From contig NZ_JAKQZA010000008.1 of NCBI RefSeq assembly GCF_023008165.1, positions 62,001 through 126,000 of the forward strand: 64,000 bases of DNA, read 5' to 3'. The notes beneath the pieces were generated by a model that saw only the letters and a list, made by a program, of their open reading frames with translations, was not told where the DNA came from and searched no databases. Source of the DNA: Kordiimonas laminariae. GTDB lineage: Bacteria > Pseudomonadota > Alphaproteobacteria > Sphingomonadales > Kordiimonadaceae. Of this stretch, positions 8,987 through 17,267 are shown in pieces. Numbering within the stretch: position 1 is the stretch's first letter; each line of letters begins with the position of its first letter. The translations under genes were made by a program, and so were the position numbers.

Positions 8987-9430
8987 GTGACAGATTTCAG
9001 GCAAGTAACAAATACCGTTTCGGTATCACCGCAAATCACAACGGCTGATATTGATGCAGCAAAAGAACAAGGCTTCACTCTGCTTATCAATAACCGTCCG
9101 GATGGCGAAGAGCTTGGCCAGCCTGCAAATGCTGACCTAGAAGCTTACGCAAACGAAGCTGGTATAAAGTGGTTACATATTCCTTTTGCGGGCACAGACC
9201 TTACCCTCAACAAAGTTATGCAGATGAACTATGAGCTAAAAAGAAACGAGAAAATACTAGCCTTCTGCCGCACAGGAACACGCTCTTGCAATATCTGGGC
9301 GCTGGCTTCTGCACTTACAAACGAATTAGCTAACGAAGAGATTATCGCTAATGGTTCTACAGCAGGCTATGATTTAAGCGGGATGGAAGCATCACTTGAT
9401 CATATCCGTGAACTGAACACCTCAGCTTAA
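8987..9430 (+). CDS. TIGR01244/DUF442 family phosphatase or sulfurtransferase-like protein
   Basis: The 147-aa product belongs to the DUF442 group (often called beta-lactamase hydrolase-like N-terminal domain), a cysteine-phosphatase-like fold. The P-loop FCRTGTRS contains the probable catalytic Cys, and LINNRPDGEE is the typical early motif, with HIPF in place of the usual HIPV. Members have been proposed to act as phosphatases or in sulfide/H2S metabolism; the substrate is unproven. I set the start at GTG 8987 because GGAG at 8975-8978 is eight bases upstream; the TTG at 8981 would leave only two bases. It is the last gene of the AlkA operon. Confidence 0.82.
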   Translation: MTDFRQVTNTVSVSPQITTADIDAAKEQGFTLLINNRPDGEELGQPANADLEAYANEAGIKWLHIPFAGTDLTLNKVMQMNYELKRNEKILAFCRTGTRSCNIWALASALTNELANEEIIANGSTAGYDLSGMEASLDHIRELNTSA

Positions 9431-9437
9431 AGAATAT

Positions 9438-9466
9438 GGGGCGTCACAGCAGCGCCCCAATATTTA
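9438..9466. terminator. GC-rich hairpin between convergent genes
   Basis: GGGGCG (9438-9443) pairs with CGCCCC (9453-9458) and is followed by AATATTTAA. It lies between the DUF442 gene and the convergent oligopeptidase gene and probably ends one or both transcripts. The T-run is weak. Confidence 0.5.
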
Positions 9467-9478
9467 ACGATCGTTCGG

Positions 9479-11563
9479 TTATTTTTCTTTATTAAGCCCG
9501 AAAGCCTTCAAAACGAAGGTATATTCCTCAGCCACTTCCCAAAGACGCTCAAACCGGCCTGACTTACCGCCATGCCCGGCACCCATGTTGATTTTCATCA
9601 CCAAAAGATTGTCATCCGTTTTAGTGGCCCGCATTTTAGCAGTCCATTTTGCTGGTTCCCAATATGTTACACGAGGGTCATTCAAACCACCTGTCACCAT
9701 CATTGGCGGGTAATCTTTTGCTTTAACATTTGAATAAGGGCAGTAGTCCGCGATTGTGTCATATGCCTCAGCGCTTTCGATTGGGTTCCCCCATTCTGGC
9801 CACTCGATAGGTGTAAGCGGCAAGTCCGCATCAAGCATGGTGTTGAGAACATCCACAAACGGTACATGCATCACACAACCTGCAAATAGTTCTGGCGCCT
9901 GATTAACCACAGCCCCCATAAGCTCGCCACCAGCGCTGCCTCCAGAAATGCTTATACCGCCTTCAGCACAGTAACCTTCATCACTTAGCGCCCTAGCTAC
10001 ATCTACAAAATCATTGAAAGTGTTGGTTCGGCGTTCCAGTTTGCCCGCTTCATACCAACCATAGCCGAGCTCATCCCCACCACGAATATGGGCAATAGCA
10101 TAGGCAAAACCACGGTCCAAAAGCGAGAGACGCGCACTTGAGAAAGATGGGCTCATACCAAGACCATACGCACCGTATCCATAAAGGTGAAGCGGAGCGC
10201 CTGACCCCTTTTTCCAGTCTTTATGATACACAATACTTACCGGGATTTGGGTGCCATCACGCGCGGTTACCATCTTGCGTTCAGAAGCATAGTTTTCCTT
10301 GGTGTAACCGCTTGGGATTTCCTGCTCTTTCCGAATGGTAAGGGCACCTGTTTCTATATCCCAATCATACACCGTTGGAGGCGTGGTCATGCTACTGTAT
10401 GCAAGGCGTACAAACTTTTGGGCAGCTTCCGCATTACCACCAAGACCTACCTCATATACTGGCTCAGGAAATTCCACATAAGAACCTTTTCCACCGCGCC
10501 AGATATATATCTGATCAAGGCCATCCAGCCTATCCTGCACGGCGAGAAAGCCATCAAACACCTGCATACCATGAAGATAACGAGTATCACTGCCTTCAAT
10601 CACTGGTATCCAGTGATCCTCAGAGATACCACCAGTCTGCACCTCATAAACACAAAAATTCCTGTGGCCTTTGTTGGAGCGCACATAAAGCGCCTGCCCG
10701 CCATGATCCACATAATAATCATGCCCATCGCGGCGCACAGCAAAGCATTCTGGCGCTTTCGAAAGGTCATCAAGTGGCACCATATGATTTTCAGCAGTTA
10801 CATGATCAGCGGACCGAATAATCAGATACTGATCAGATGATGTAGCGCGGATATGCACGAAGAAACTGGTGTTTTCTTCTTCAAAAATCTTTTGATCTTC
10901 CGCAGCACCAAGCGTGTGCCGGTTCACTAGATATGGCCGCCATTCAGCAGAAACTTTCACATAGGCAAAACTTGTAGATGCACTATCCCAAACGATCTCA
11001 CCGGATGTCTCTTCAATAGAATCACCTAGATCTTCACCAGTCTCCAGATTACGCACCTTAGCTGTAAAACGCTCTGACCCGTTATCATCTGCACTATAGG
11101 CTAGATATTTGCCGTCCGGGCTAACAGTCAGCGATCCAAGTTTATAAAATTCCTTACCTTTGGCTTCGACATTTTCATCCAGCAGCACCTGCCAGCCTTC
11201 ACCTTCAAAAGGGTTCTCGGTTCGTGGGCGGTAGTACCAGATACGGTACTGGGTACCTTCAGCAAATGCCCAGCGGTAATCATACTTACCTTCCTGCCAC
11301 GGCACGCCAACATCATCTTCTTTGATACGACCTTTGATTTCTTCAAATAGTTTATCTGTAAGCGCTTTTTCAGGCTCCATTACCTGTTCAAAATATGCGT
11401 TTTCTTCTTTCAGATAGCCTAAAATCTCTTCGTCTTTCACCTCAGGGTATCCTGGGTCCTTGAGCCAGAAGTATGGATCATCAAAACTTTTGCCGTGATG
11501 AGTAGCTGAATAAGGTTTTGTTGCAGCAACTGGTGCAGCTAGGCTTTCTGGTGCTTTAAGCAT
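9479..11563 (-). CDS. ptrB: Oligopeptidase B (S9 family serine peptidase)
   Basis: The 694-aa product has the N-terminal seven-bladed beta-propeller (about 70-400) and C-terminal alpha/beta-hydrolase domain of prolyl-oligopeptidase-family enzymes. The nucleophile elbow is SISGGSAGGELMG. The Asp is in GGLNDPRVTYWEPAKW and the His in GAGHGGKSGRFE. AHIRGGDELGYGWYEAGK is the typical oligopeptidase B segment that includes acidic residues guiding basic P1 side chains. The enzyme cleaves short peptides after Lys or Arg in the cytoplasm; no signal peptide is seen. Length and start fit the family. It is monocistronic and convergent with the AlkA operon. Confidence 0.93.
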   Translation of the reverse strand: MLKAPESLAAPVAATKPYSATHHGKSFDDPYFWLKDPGYPEVKDEEILGYLKEENAYFEQVMEPEKALTDKLFEEIKGRIKEDDVGVPWQEGKYDYRWAFAEGTQYRIWYYRPRTENPFEGEGWQVLLDENVEAKGKEFYKLGSLTVSPDGKYLAYSADDNGSERFTAKVRNLETGEDLGDSIEETSGEIVWDSASTSFAYVKVSAEWRPYLVNRHTLGAAEDQKIFEEENTSFFVHIRATSSDQYLIIRSADHVTAENHMVPLDDLSKAPECFAVRRDGHDYYVDHGGQALYVRSNKGHRNFCVYEVQTGGISEDHWIPVIEGSDTRYLHGMQVFDGFLAVQDRLDGLDQIYIWRGGKGSYVEFPEPVYEVGLGGNAEAAQKFVRLAYSSMTTPPTVYDWDIETGALTIRKEQEIPSGYTKENYASERKMVTARDGTQIPVSIVYHKDWKKGSGAPLHLYGYGAYGLGMSPSFSSARLSLLDRGFAYAIAHIRGGDELGYGWYEAGKLERRTNTFNDFVDVARALSDEGYCAEGGISISGGSAGGELMGAVVNQAPELFAGCVMHVPFVDVLNTMLDADLPLTPIEWPEWGNPIESAEAYDTIADYCPYSNVKAKDYPPMMVTGGLNDPRVTYWEPAKWTAKMRATKTDDNLLVMKINMGAGHGGKSGRFERLWEVAEEYTFVLKAFGLNKEK

Positions 11564-11746
11564 ATGTTTCTTTTCCCGAGTAAAAAACTGTCTTACTGGT
11601 AAGCCTCATATGCAAATGTGTAAAGACTTGAAGAATCTTACACACCGCCTAAGGGATAGCGCTTGCAAATATCTGCATTCGCTGCCAAGTAGGCTAAAAG
11701 GGTCAGGGCTGGCCAACGTAAAATAATAAGTGAGGGGGCATATATT

Positions 11747-13540
11747 ATGACCACAAATCCGCAACACCTGGCTGCACTACGCGCCGAACTCAAGAATCGC
11801 GACCTTGCCGGTTTTATCGTACCGCTCACTGATGAGCATATGAGCGAATACGTAGGAAATTATGCCCAGCGCCTTGCATGGGTTTCAGGATTCACGGGCT
11901 CTGCTGGTAACGGCGTTGTTCTGGCTGAAAAAGCATCTGTTTTCATTGATGGTCGCTACACCATTCAGGTTGCTGCAGAGGTTGATACTGCGCACATGGA
12001 ACACCACCACTTCGAACAGTACCCTCTGCTTAGCTGGGTGAAAGATAACTCCAAAGCTGGTGACCGCATTGGATATGACCCTGAGCTGGCAACCGTAGCA
12101 TGGGAAGAAGATGCCCGCGCGGCGCTGGACGGCACAGGTGTTGAGCTTGTAGCCGTAGATACAAATCCAATTGACAGTGTTTGGGAAGACCAGCCAGACC
12201 CATCCCTTGAACTGGTTTACGGCCACGATACAGAATACACTGGTAAAACTGCATCAGAAAAACGTGTTGATGTAGCTGCTGAACTTGCAAAAAAAGGTAC
12301 TGACGCCGCGGTTATCACCATGCTGGATAGCGTTGCATGGGCCTTTAACATTCGCAGTAAAGACGTGTTGAACACACCAGTACCACATGCTTTCGCGATC
12401 ATGGAAAAGAATGAGTTGGCTACACTGTTTGTGGATGAACGCAAAGTCGACAGCAACTTGAAGCAGTTCCTTGGCAACAATGTACGCATTGAACCGCGCA
12501 CTGCCTTTTATGGCGAGCTTGAAAAGCTGGGCTCAGAAGGCAAAACAGTGTTGGTTGACCGCGCAAGTAACAATGCCAAAGTTTTCTCAACTCTAAAAGC
12601 GAGCGGTGCAAAGCTGGTTGAGGGACAAGATCCATGTATCCTGCCAAAAGCGGTTAAGAACGCAACAGAAGCTCAAGGCTCCCGCGATGCGCACATTCGC
12701 GATGGCGCTGCTATCGCTGAATTCCTTTGCTGGCTTGAAGGTGAAGCACCCAAAGGTACTGTCGACGAGCTCAGCGCAGTAGACAAACTTTGGGAATTCC
12801 GCCAACGCCGCGACATGCTGAAAGACAGCAGCTTTGATACCATTTCAGGTGCAGGCCCGAACGGCGCCCTTTGCCACTATAGAGTATCAGAAGAAACGAA
12901 TCGCAAACTTGAGATGAACAGCATTTATCTTGTGGATAGCGGGGGACAATATCTGGACGGCACAACAGACATTACCCGTACCGTTATCGTTGGTACACCA
13001 ACAGACGAAATGAAAGACCGTTTCACCCGCGTTCTCAAAGGCCATATCGGACTAACACTAACCCGCTTCCCTGAAGGCACCGCAGGCATGATGCTGGACA
13101 GCATCGCACGCCGCCCACTTTGGGAAGCTGGCCTTGATTATGACCACGGCACAGGTCACGGTGTTGGATCATTCCTGGCGGTACATGAAGGCCCACAGCG
13201 TATTGCCAAATTTGGTTCACCAGTTCCGCTTCAGGCAGGCATGATCCTTTCAAACGAACCGGGGTACTATAAAGAAGGTGAATACGGCATTCGTATTGAA
13301 AACCTTGTTCTTGTAAAGGAAATGGACCTTGGCGGGGACCCACAACGCCGTATGTTTGGTTTTGAAAACCTTACATGGGCACCAATTGAACGCCGCCTAG
13401 TGGATGCAAACCTTCTTGATGATATTGAACTTAACTGGCTGAATGCGTATCACGCGGATGTTTGGGAAAAACTGAACGGCCTTGTAGATGCAGAAACCAG
13501 AATTTGGCTTGAAAAAGCTTGCGCACCGATTGAGCGCTAA
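11747..13540 (+). CDS. pepP: Xaa-Pro aminopeptidase (M24B, aminopeptidase P family)
   Basis: The 597-aa product has two creatinase N-like domains (about 1-300) and a pita-bread catalytic domain (about 310-540), plus a C-terminal extension as in the longer eukaryotic-like aminopeptidase P subgroup. Metal ligands are visible as the Asp pair in YLVDSGGQYLDGTTDITRT, His in GTGHGVGSFLAVHEGP, Glu in LSNEPGYYKEGEYGIRIE and a final Glu in the same segment. It removes N-terminal residues that precede proline. GAGGGGGC lies about ten bases before the ATG at 11747. A strong terminator follows. The gene is divergent from oligopeptidase B, so two peptidase genes share a 183-bp promoter region. Confidence 0.93.
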   Translation: MTTNPQHLAALRAELKNRDLAGFIVPLTDEHMSEYVGNYAQRLAWVSGFTGSAGNGVVLAEKASVFIDGRYTIQVAAEVDTAHMEHHHFEQYPLLSWVKDNSKAGDRIGYDPELATVAWEEDARAALDGTGVELVAVDTNPIDSVWEDQPDPSLELVYGHDTEYTGKTASEKRVDVAAELAKKGTDAAVITMLDSVAWAFNIRSKDVLNTPVPHAFAIMEKNELATLFVDERKVDSNLKQFLGNNVRIEPRTAFYGELEKLGSEGKTVLVDRASNNAKVFSTLKASGAKLVEGQDPCILPKAVKNATEAQGSRDAHIRDGAAIAEFLCWLEGEAPKGTVDELSAVDKLWEFRQRRDMLKDSSFDTISGAGPNGALCHYRVSEETNRKLEMNSIYLVDSGGQYLDGTTDITRTVIVGTPTDEMKDRFTRVLKGHIGLTLTRFPEGTAGMMLDSIARRPLWEAGLDYDHGTGHGVGSFLAVHEGPQRIAKFGSPVPLQAGMILSNEPGYYKEGEYGIRIENLVLVKEMDLGGDPQRRMFGFENLTWAPIERRLVDANLLDDIELNWLNAYHADVWEKLNGLVDAETRIWLEKACAPIER

Positions 13541-13562
13541 GTAACGCTGACAAGAGCTTCCG

Positions 13563-13602
13563 AAAATAGCCACTTCACTTCCACTGGAGTGGCTATTTTT
13601 TT
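13563..13602. terminator. Bidirectional terminator between pepP and the RES gene
   Basis: AAAATAGCCACT (13563-13574) pairs with AGTGGCTATTTT (13588-13599) followed by TTT on the plus strand. The distal arm overlaps the stop codon of the convergent RES-domain gene, so it can serve both transcripts. Confidence 0.85.
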
Positions 13603-14285
13603 GTGCCTATATCTCGCCAGTAAAGACCGCGATAATCAAACATACGAGTAAAACGCGCGCCATCCCAATCGAGCACCACCGCGCGTTCCTGTCCGTGCCA
13701 TTTAAGTGCCTTTGCCTGCGTAATCACAGCAACTGTGCCGCCCTCTTCTTCATACAGCAGCCCAGCATTGCCTGAACCAGCAACATCCACCACCACCTGT
13801 TGAGATACGCTGTGATCAGCCATAGAATAACATGCGGGAAAAACTTCCCTGTCCGTCACATCCTTAAAGCTGCCTTCAAGTGTATAACGCTCTAGAAGAA
13901 AATTCATTCTACAAGGTGGCTGATTTGTATCCCGCAGGAAAGCCTCATAAATTTCGGATATAAACGCTACCGCTGCTTCAATCGTATCACCAACCACCAT
14001 ATGCGGCAGACTACGGGGATTGAAGCGCCATTCGGGGTAAGGATTTGCAAAACCCTCTAGAATTTCGGGGGCGGTACCTATCTCGGTTCCCTGCTCCAAC
14101 GCGATTTTACCATCCTGCCAACGACCAGTGGGGGCTGTAAGGCCAATAAGTTCATCAAGAGCAGCCTCATCTTCACCATAATCCTTCAGTGCATGATCCG
14201 CTGGAACACGTGCAGGTTTCAAACGATATGCCGCAGGCCATTTCAAGAAGCTATCTGGAATTGATCTGATATCAAGCTTAACCAT
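13593..14285 (-). CDS. RES-domain protein, probable toxin of a RES/Xre toxin-antitoxin pair
   Basis: The 230-aa product has features of the RES family, whose toxins degrade NAD+ by phosphorolysis. The visible support is an N-terminal YRL, a central RFNPRSLP followed by an ETALAE-like helix, and the C-terminal pattern DHSVSQQVVVDVAGSGNAGLLY. In typical RES toxins the last segment continues YxSxR; here it reads YEEEGG, so the conserved Ser may be absent. By-eye alignment is uncertain over the N-terminus. It overlaps the upstream Xre-family antitoxin gene by one base (TGATG), the standard antitoxin-first order. The product is longer than many RES toxins (150-180 aa). Confidence 0.7.
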   Translation of the reverse strand: MVKLDIRSIPDSFLKWPAAYRLKPARVPADHALKDYGEDEAALDELIGLTAPTGRWQDGKIALEQGTEIGTAPEILEGFANPYPEWRFNPRSLPHMVVGDTIEAAVAFISEIYEAFLRDTNQPPCRMNFLLERYTLEGSFKDVTDREVFPACYSMADHSVSQQVVVDVAGSGNAGLLYEEEGGTVAVITQAKALKWHGQERAVVLDWDGARFTRMFDYRGLYWRDIGTKK

Positions 14286-14719
14286 CAGGATTGCGCAAGC
14301 CCTGAAAGATACATACGAACCACATAAAGATCGGTGATTTCGCCAGCCAATAGCCTTTCAAGAGCACTTTGTCCTGCAAGTTGATCATTTGGTTTCTTGA
14401 CCCAATCAAGCGCCTGTTGATCATCGCTGAAAAGCGTATGAAGCGAATGCTGGATTGCCATAATATGGGAAAGTCTTGAAAGCGTATCATGTGGCACACC
14501 GGAGATTTTCTCACCGCGCCAGTTATAAAATGTGCTGCGGGAGGGCTGGCCAAGAAGCACCATCTGCTCTTCAACAGAAAGGCCCCATTTTTCCGCTAAT
14601 TTAAAGAAGGCACGAAGGCCGAGAGGAGCAAGCTGTTTGTTCTGCAATTTGTTATCGAGACGCGATTCCAAAATACTCTCCCCACCAGTACGTGAGTGGG
14701 AAGAGTACTGATAATTCAT
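14285..14719 (-). CDS. Xre/MbcA/ParS-type antitoxin of the RES module
   Basis: The 144-aa product has a central Xre-like helix-turn-helix (about 35-75, with LLGQPSRSTFYNWR) and the C-terminal toxin-binding domain seen in MbcA/ParS/Xre antitoxins (WVKKPNDQLAGQSALERLLAGEITDLYVVRMYL). Such proteins neutralise the RES NADase by blocking its active site and repress their own promoter. The gene is first in the pair and its TGA overlaps the ATG of the RES gene. The upstream spacer to the OsmC gene is only 18 bases, so co-transcription with OsmC is possible, although toxin-antitoxin pairs usually carry their own promoter. Confidence 0.85.
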   Translation of the reverse strand: MNYQYSSHSRTGGESILESRLDNKLQNKQLAPLGLRAFFKLAEKWGLSVEEQMVLLGQPSRSTFYNWRGEKISGVPHDTLSRLSHIMAIQHSLHTLFSDDQQALDWVKKPNDQLAGQSALERLLAGEITDLYVVRMYLSGLAQS

Positions 14720-14737
14720 TGAAACTGCAACAGATTG

Positions 14738-15163
14738 CTAGTCTACTTCACGAATTTCAAAGTCTGTTGTGATATTGGCCAGAGCCGCAAGTTGAGCGGA
14801 AGCAGAGCAATATTTATCCATAGAAAGCTGGATCGCGCGCTCCACATGCTTTTCAGAGATATTTTTACCCTCAACCACAAAATGCATATGAATTTTAGTG
14901 AAATATTTTGGCATTTCTTCTGCGCGCTCACCATCAAGCTCAACCCATACGTCTTTAATGTCCTGACGCGCCTTCTTAAGGATCATCACCACATCAATGC
15001 TTGCACAGCCGCCAGCACCCAGAAGCAGCATTTCCATCGGACGAATAGCATGATCAAGTCCACCGCTTTCTGAACCACTGTCCATCAATACAGAATGACC
15101 ACTTGGGGACTCGCCGATAAATGTCATATCGCCAGCCCATTTAACCTTTGCTTGTTTTGTCAT
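14738..15163 (-). CDS. OsmC family peroxiredoxin-like protein
   Basis: The 141-aa product has the OsmC/Ohr fold with both redox cysteines visible, one in GAGGCASIDVVMIL and one in MDKYCSASAQL. These proteins reduce organic or fatty-acid hydroperoxides in the cytoplasm. The sequence is closer to the YhfA/OsmC-like branch than to Ohr. GAGGGCGAT precedes the ATG at 15163. A glutathione transferase gene lies upstream on the same strand with 62 bases between, so both could belong to one detoxification transcript. Confidence 0.9.
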   Translation of the reverse strand: MTKQAKVKWAGDMTFIGESPSGHSVLMDSGSESGGLDHAIRPMEMLLLGAGGCASIDVVMILKKARQDIKDVWVELDGERAEEMPKYFTKIHMHFVVEGKNISEKHVERAIQLSMDKYCSASAQLAALANITTDFEIREVD

Positions 15164-15225
15164 ATCGCCCTCTTAACTCTTTTAATGAATGAATTGGATA
15201 TTGTTTATCACCGCAAGTCTATCGC

Positions 15226-15882
15226 TTACAGTGAATTATCAGGGAAAAGTGTCACAGTATCTTCAGGTTTCCACTGCTGAAACTTTTGCATAATGCGCGT
15301 GAAAGGTTCTTCTTCCAGCATCTCATCAAGCCAGCGGAGAGTATGCGGGTGAATTTTTTCTTCACGCCATGCTCGGTCAGCGTTTGCATACTGGCGCACA
15401 AACGGCATGATGGCATAATCTGCAAGCGCTCGTTTTTCACCAAACAAACTACGACCATTTGCGAGCCTGCCATTCAGGTGGCCCAGAAAATCCCGAGCCA
15501 GATTCTGATGCTTGGCAGGATCCACATCTTCATACCGGGTAGAATATTTAAAACGGTCCAGATGCGGCTTGAAGTCAGTTTCTGTGGCTTTAATGAGCGC
15601 GAGCATATCTTCTTTCGAGCCATTTTCAGCCTCAAGCCAGCCTTCAGGGTCGTTTTTAGAAAGCGCCCACAGCATTACATCAAGGCTTTCATCCACTACT
15701 TTACCGTCCTGTAGTTGCAGCACAGGCACAGTGCCCTTCGGGGATATCTCAAGCATATGATCGGGCTTATCCCTTAAGACAATCTCTCTCAGGGTAACCT
15801 GCTGATTACTCACATAAATTGCCATGCGTGCCCGCATGGCATAAGGGCAGCGCCTGAAACTATATAAAACTGGTGTATCCAC
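15226..15882 (-). CDS. Glutathione S-transferase family protein
   Basis: The 218-aa product has an N-terminal thioredoxin-like GST domain with active-site RRCPYAMRARMA (Cys type) and the cis-Pro/glutathione-binding segments KGTVPVLQL and VVDESLDVM, then an all-helical C-terminal domain containing LADYAIMPFVRQ. A Cys-type catalytic residue points to the omega/beta-like or glutaredoxin-like transferases that carry out deglutathionylation or dehalogenation more than conjugation. It is cytoplasmic. The gene sits upstream of OsmC on the same strand, consistent with oxidative or xenobiotic stress defence. Confidence 0.88.
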   Translation of the reverse strand: MDTPVLYSFRRCPYAMRARMAIYVSNQQVTLREIVLRDKPDHMLEISPKGTVPVLQLQDGKVVDESLDVMLWALSKNDPEGWLEAENGSKEDMLALIKATETDFKPHLDRFKYSTRYEDVDPAKHQNLARDFLGHLNGRLANGRSLFGEKRALADYAIMPFVRQYANADRAWREEKIHPHTLRWLDEMLEEEPFTRIMQKFQQWKPEDTVTLFPDNSL

Positions 15883-16065
15883 GCTCTATCCTGTTTCCTG
15901 AAATCTCAATTTTACACCTTATACCGCCTATATTTTCACGTGTAAAATCACAGCAAAAAAAGCTATAAAAAGGGCCTGGAAAACGCAGTTAATAGGCACT
16001 CTCATTATTACAAAAAATCCTTTAAAATCATGTAATTAAGACCAATTAGCAACTAAGAAAACTTG

Positions 16066-16094
16066 TTGGCAAACACCCTTTCTCTTGCTATCAT
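16066..16094 (+). promoter_or_regulatory. Sigma-70-type promoter of bfr
   Basis: TTGGCA (16066-16071) and TATCAT (16089-16094) are separated by 17 bases and lie 30 bases upstream of the bacterioferritin start codon at 16124. This is the best promoter match in the 241-bp region upstream of bfr. Confidence 0.6.
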
Positions 16095-16123
16095 AAATGC
16101 AACTTTGACCTATGGAGGCAGAT

Positions 16124-16603
16124 ATGAAAGGTGACAAGGAAGTAATCCGTCACTTGAACGTGATTCTAAAAAATGAGCTGACAGCGATTAACCAGTATTT
16201 CCTGCATGCACGCATGCTTAAAGACTGGGGTATGGATAAGCTCGGTAAAAAAGAATATGAAGAATCCATCGATGAAATGAAGCACGCTGATGAACTGATT
16301 GAGCGTATTCTATTCCTTGAAGGTCTTCCAAACCTGCAGGATCTTGGCAAATTACAGATCGGTGAGAATGTAAAAGAGATTCTCGAATGCGACCTGAACA
16401 TTGAGCATATCGCTCATAAAGACCTGACAGATGCTATCGTCCACTGTGAAGAAGTGCGTGATTTCGTTTCCCGTGACCTTCTAAAAAGCATCATGGAATC
16501 TGAAGAAGAGCACATTGATTATCTTGAGACACAGCTACAGTCGCTCGAGAACATGGGCATTCAGAATTATATCCAACTGCAAACATCCCCTGCAGAGGAC
16601 TAA
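16124..16603 (+). CDS. bfr: Bacterioferritin
   Basis: The 159-aa product stores iron as a ferric core inside a 24-subunit shell. All ferroxidase ligands are at canonical positions: E18, E51, H54, E94, E127 and H130; M52, the axial haem ligand at the subunit interface, is also present, so it is a haem-type Bfr. I chose the ATG at 16124 because GGAGG lies just upstream; using the earlier ATG at 16112 would shift the ligand numbering and bury the ribosome site. The convergent gene downstream encodes the Bfd ferredoxin that reduces the core to release iron. Confidence 0.96.
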   Translation: MKGDKEVIRHLNVILKNELTAINQYFLHARMLKDWGMDKLGKKEYEESIDEMKHADELIERILFLEGLPNLQDLGKLQIGENVKEILECDLNIEHIAHKDLTDAIVHCEEVRDFVSRDLLKSIMESEEEHIDYLETQLQSLENMGIQNYIQLQTSPAED

Positions 16604-16641
16604 GATATAAGGCTATATAGCTGAAAGAATTAAGAGAGCTG

Positions 16642-16833
16642 TTATTCCGCTGCGAGCACGCGCTGGTTTGGCAGCTCTTCTTTTACGAGATCATTAGCGC
16701 AGTCAGTGCAAGCACCGCAGCAAAAACCATTGCCCAGTGACAGATACGCTTCTTCCGCAGTACTTACACCGTTCTCACGAACAGCGGTGCGGATTTCTTT
16801 ATCTGTATAACCATTGCACAAACAAACATACAT
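16642..16833 (-). CDS. bfd: Bacterioferritin-associated ferredoxin
   Basis: The 63-aa product carries the [2Fe-2S] cysteine pattern of Bfd, CLC near the N-terminus and CCGACTDC downstream (the ligands being CxC and CxxC). Bfd binds bacterioferritin near its haem and donates electrons to mobilise stored iron. The ATG at 16833 gives the expected MYVCLCNG start; the in-frame TTG at 16854 would add seven unlikely residues. The gene is tail-to-tail with bfr, and an AT-rich Fur-like sequence lies about 40 bases upstream, fitting induction when iron is scarce. Confidence 0.93.
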   Translation of the reverse strand: MYVCLCNGYTDKEIRTAVRENGVSTAEEAYLSLGNGFCCGACTDCANDLVKEELPNQRVLAAE

Positions 16834-16870
16834 GGTGCGCTGAACTCCAATCAATAATGCGAACCGTTCG

Positions 16871-16887
16871 CAGTATCATTATCAAAC
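16871..16887 (-). promoter_or_regulatory. Candidate Fur-type iron-responsive site upstream of bfd
   Basis: On the minus strand the sequence reads TTTGATAATGATACTG, sharing GATAATGATA with the classical Fur box. It lies upstream of bfd, which is usually derepressed under iron limitation. In alphaproteobacteria Irr or RirA may take this role, so the binding protein is uncertain. Confidence 0.4.
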
Positions 16888-17017
16888 AGATATGATGCCG
16901 TCAACCAAGTTTCAAGGAAAAACCGCTGTTTTCTGCGGTTCTTCCACTCAAAATCCATCAACTTATTGAATCCACACCAAAAGTTTTTTGCTATTCAATG
17001 CATTATTTGAGCATTGC

Positions 17018-17038
17018 ACGCCTCTAAACAGGCGTTTT
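17018..17038 (+). terminator. Terminator-like hairpin upstream of the structured leader
   Basis: ACGCCT (17018-17023) pairs with AGGCGT (17030-17035) and is followed by TTTCC. No protein gene ends on this strand just before it, so it may end read-through from bfr or a small RNA, or separate the following leader. Confidence 0.45.
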
Positions 17039-17040
17039 CC

Positions 17041-17267
17041 CGCCGTTCGTGCATAAGGGAGCTAACTATGGTAGGATTTCAGTGTCGAGTGAGTTTCACG
17101 GAACTGCAATCTTAAACCGCTAGAGGAGCGATTAGGTAAGAGTAGCTAAACCAGCTTAATCAGCTGTGAAACGACCCGAAGGCACTTTCACAAACTGAAC
17201 ACATTCTATAGCTATATGAGAGTGTAAGGTTATAAAAAAGAAGCCTATCGGCCATGAGAGACTATAA
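17041..17267 (+). ncRNA. Candidate structured RNA or long structured 5' leader of the glycosyltransferase gene
   Basis: This stretch, together with 16855-17017, makes a 434-bp gap with no protein gene. It holds several nested complementary segments: ATTTCAGT (17076-17083) with ACTGCAAT (17103-17110), enclosing a GTGAGTTTCAC hairpin; CGCTAGAGGAGCG (17118-17130); and three mutually exclusive partners GTTTCAC (17093-17099), GTGAAAC (17166-17172) and TTTCAC (17186-17191). The competing pairings are what one sees in attenuators and riboswitches. I do not recognise a known class (no B12 box, TPP, glycine, SAM or c-di-GMP core). Confidence 0.4.

Noticed and set aside
10138-10840. Long plus-strand frame (205 aa) opposite oligopeptidase B
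   Set aside because: The opposite strand encodes a full-length S9 peptidase with all catalytic residues; the antisense frame has no independent support.
14285-15163. OsmC and the RES/Xre pair as one functional operon
   Set aside because: They share orientation and close spacing, but toxin-antitoxin pairs normally move and are regulated alone; no functional link is visible.
17041-17200. Known riboswitch or stable RNA (cobalamin, glycine, c-di-GMP, SAM, SRP RNA, RNase P)
   Set aside because: None of the conserved cores (such as a B12 box or an RNase P GAGGAAAGTCC segment) is present, so only an unclassified structured leader is reported.
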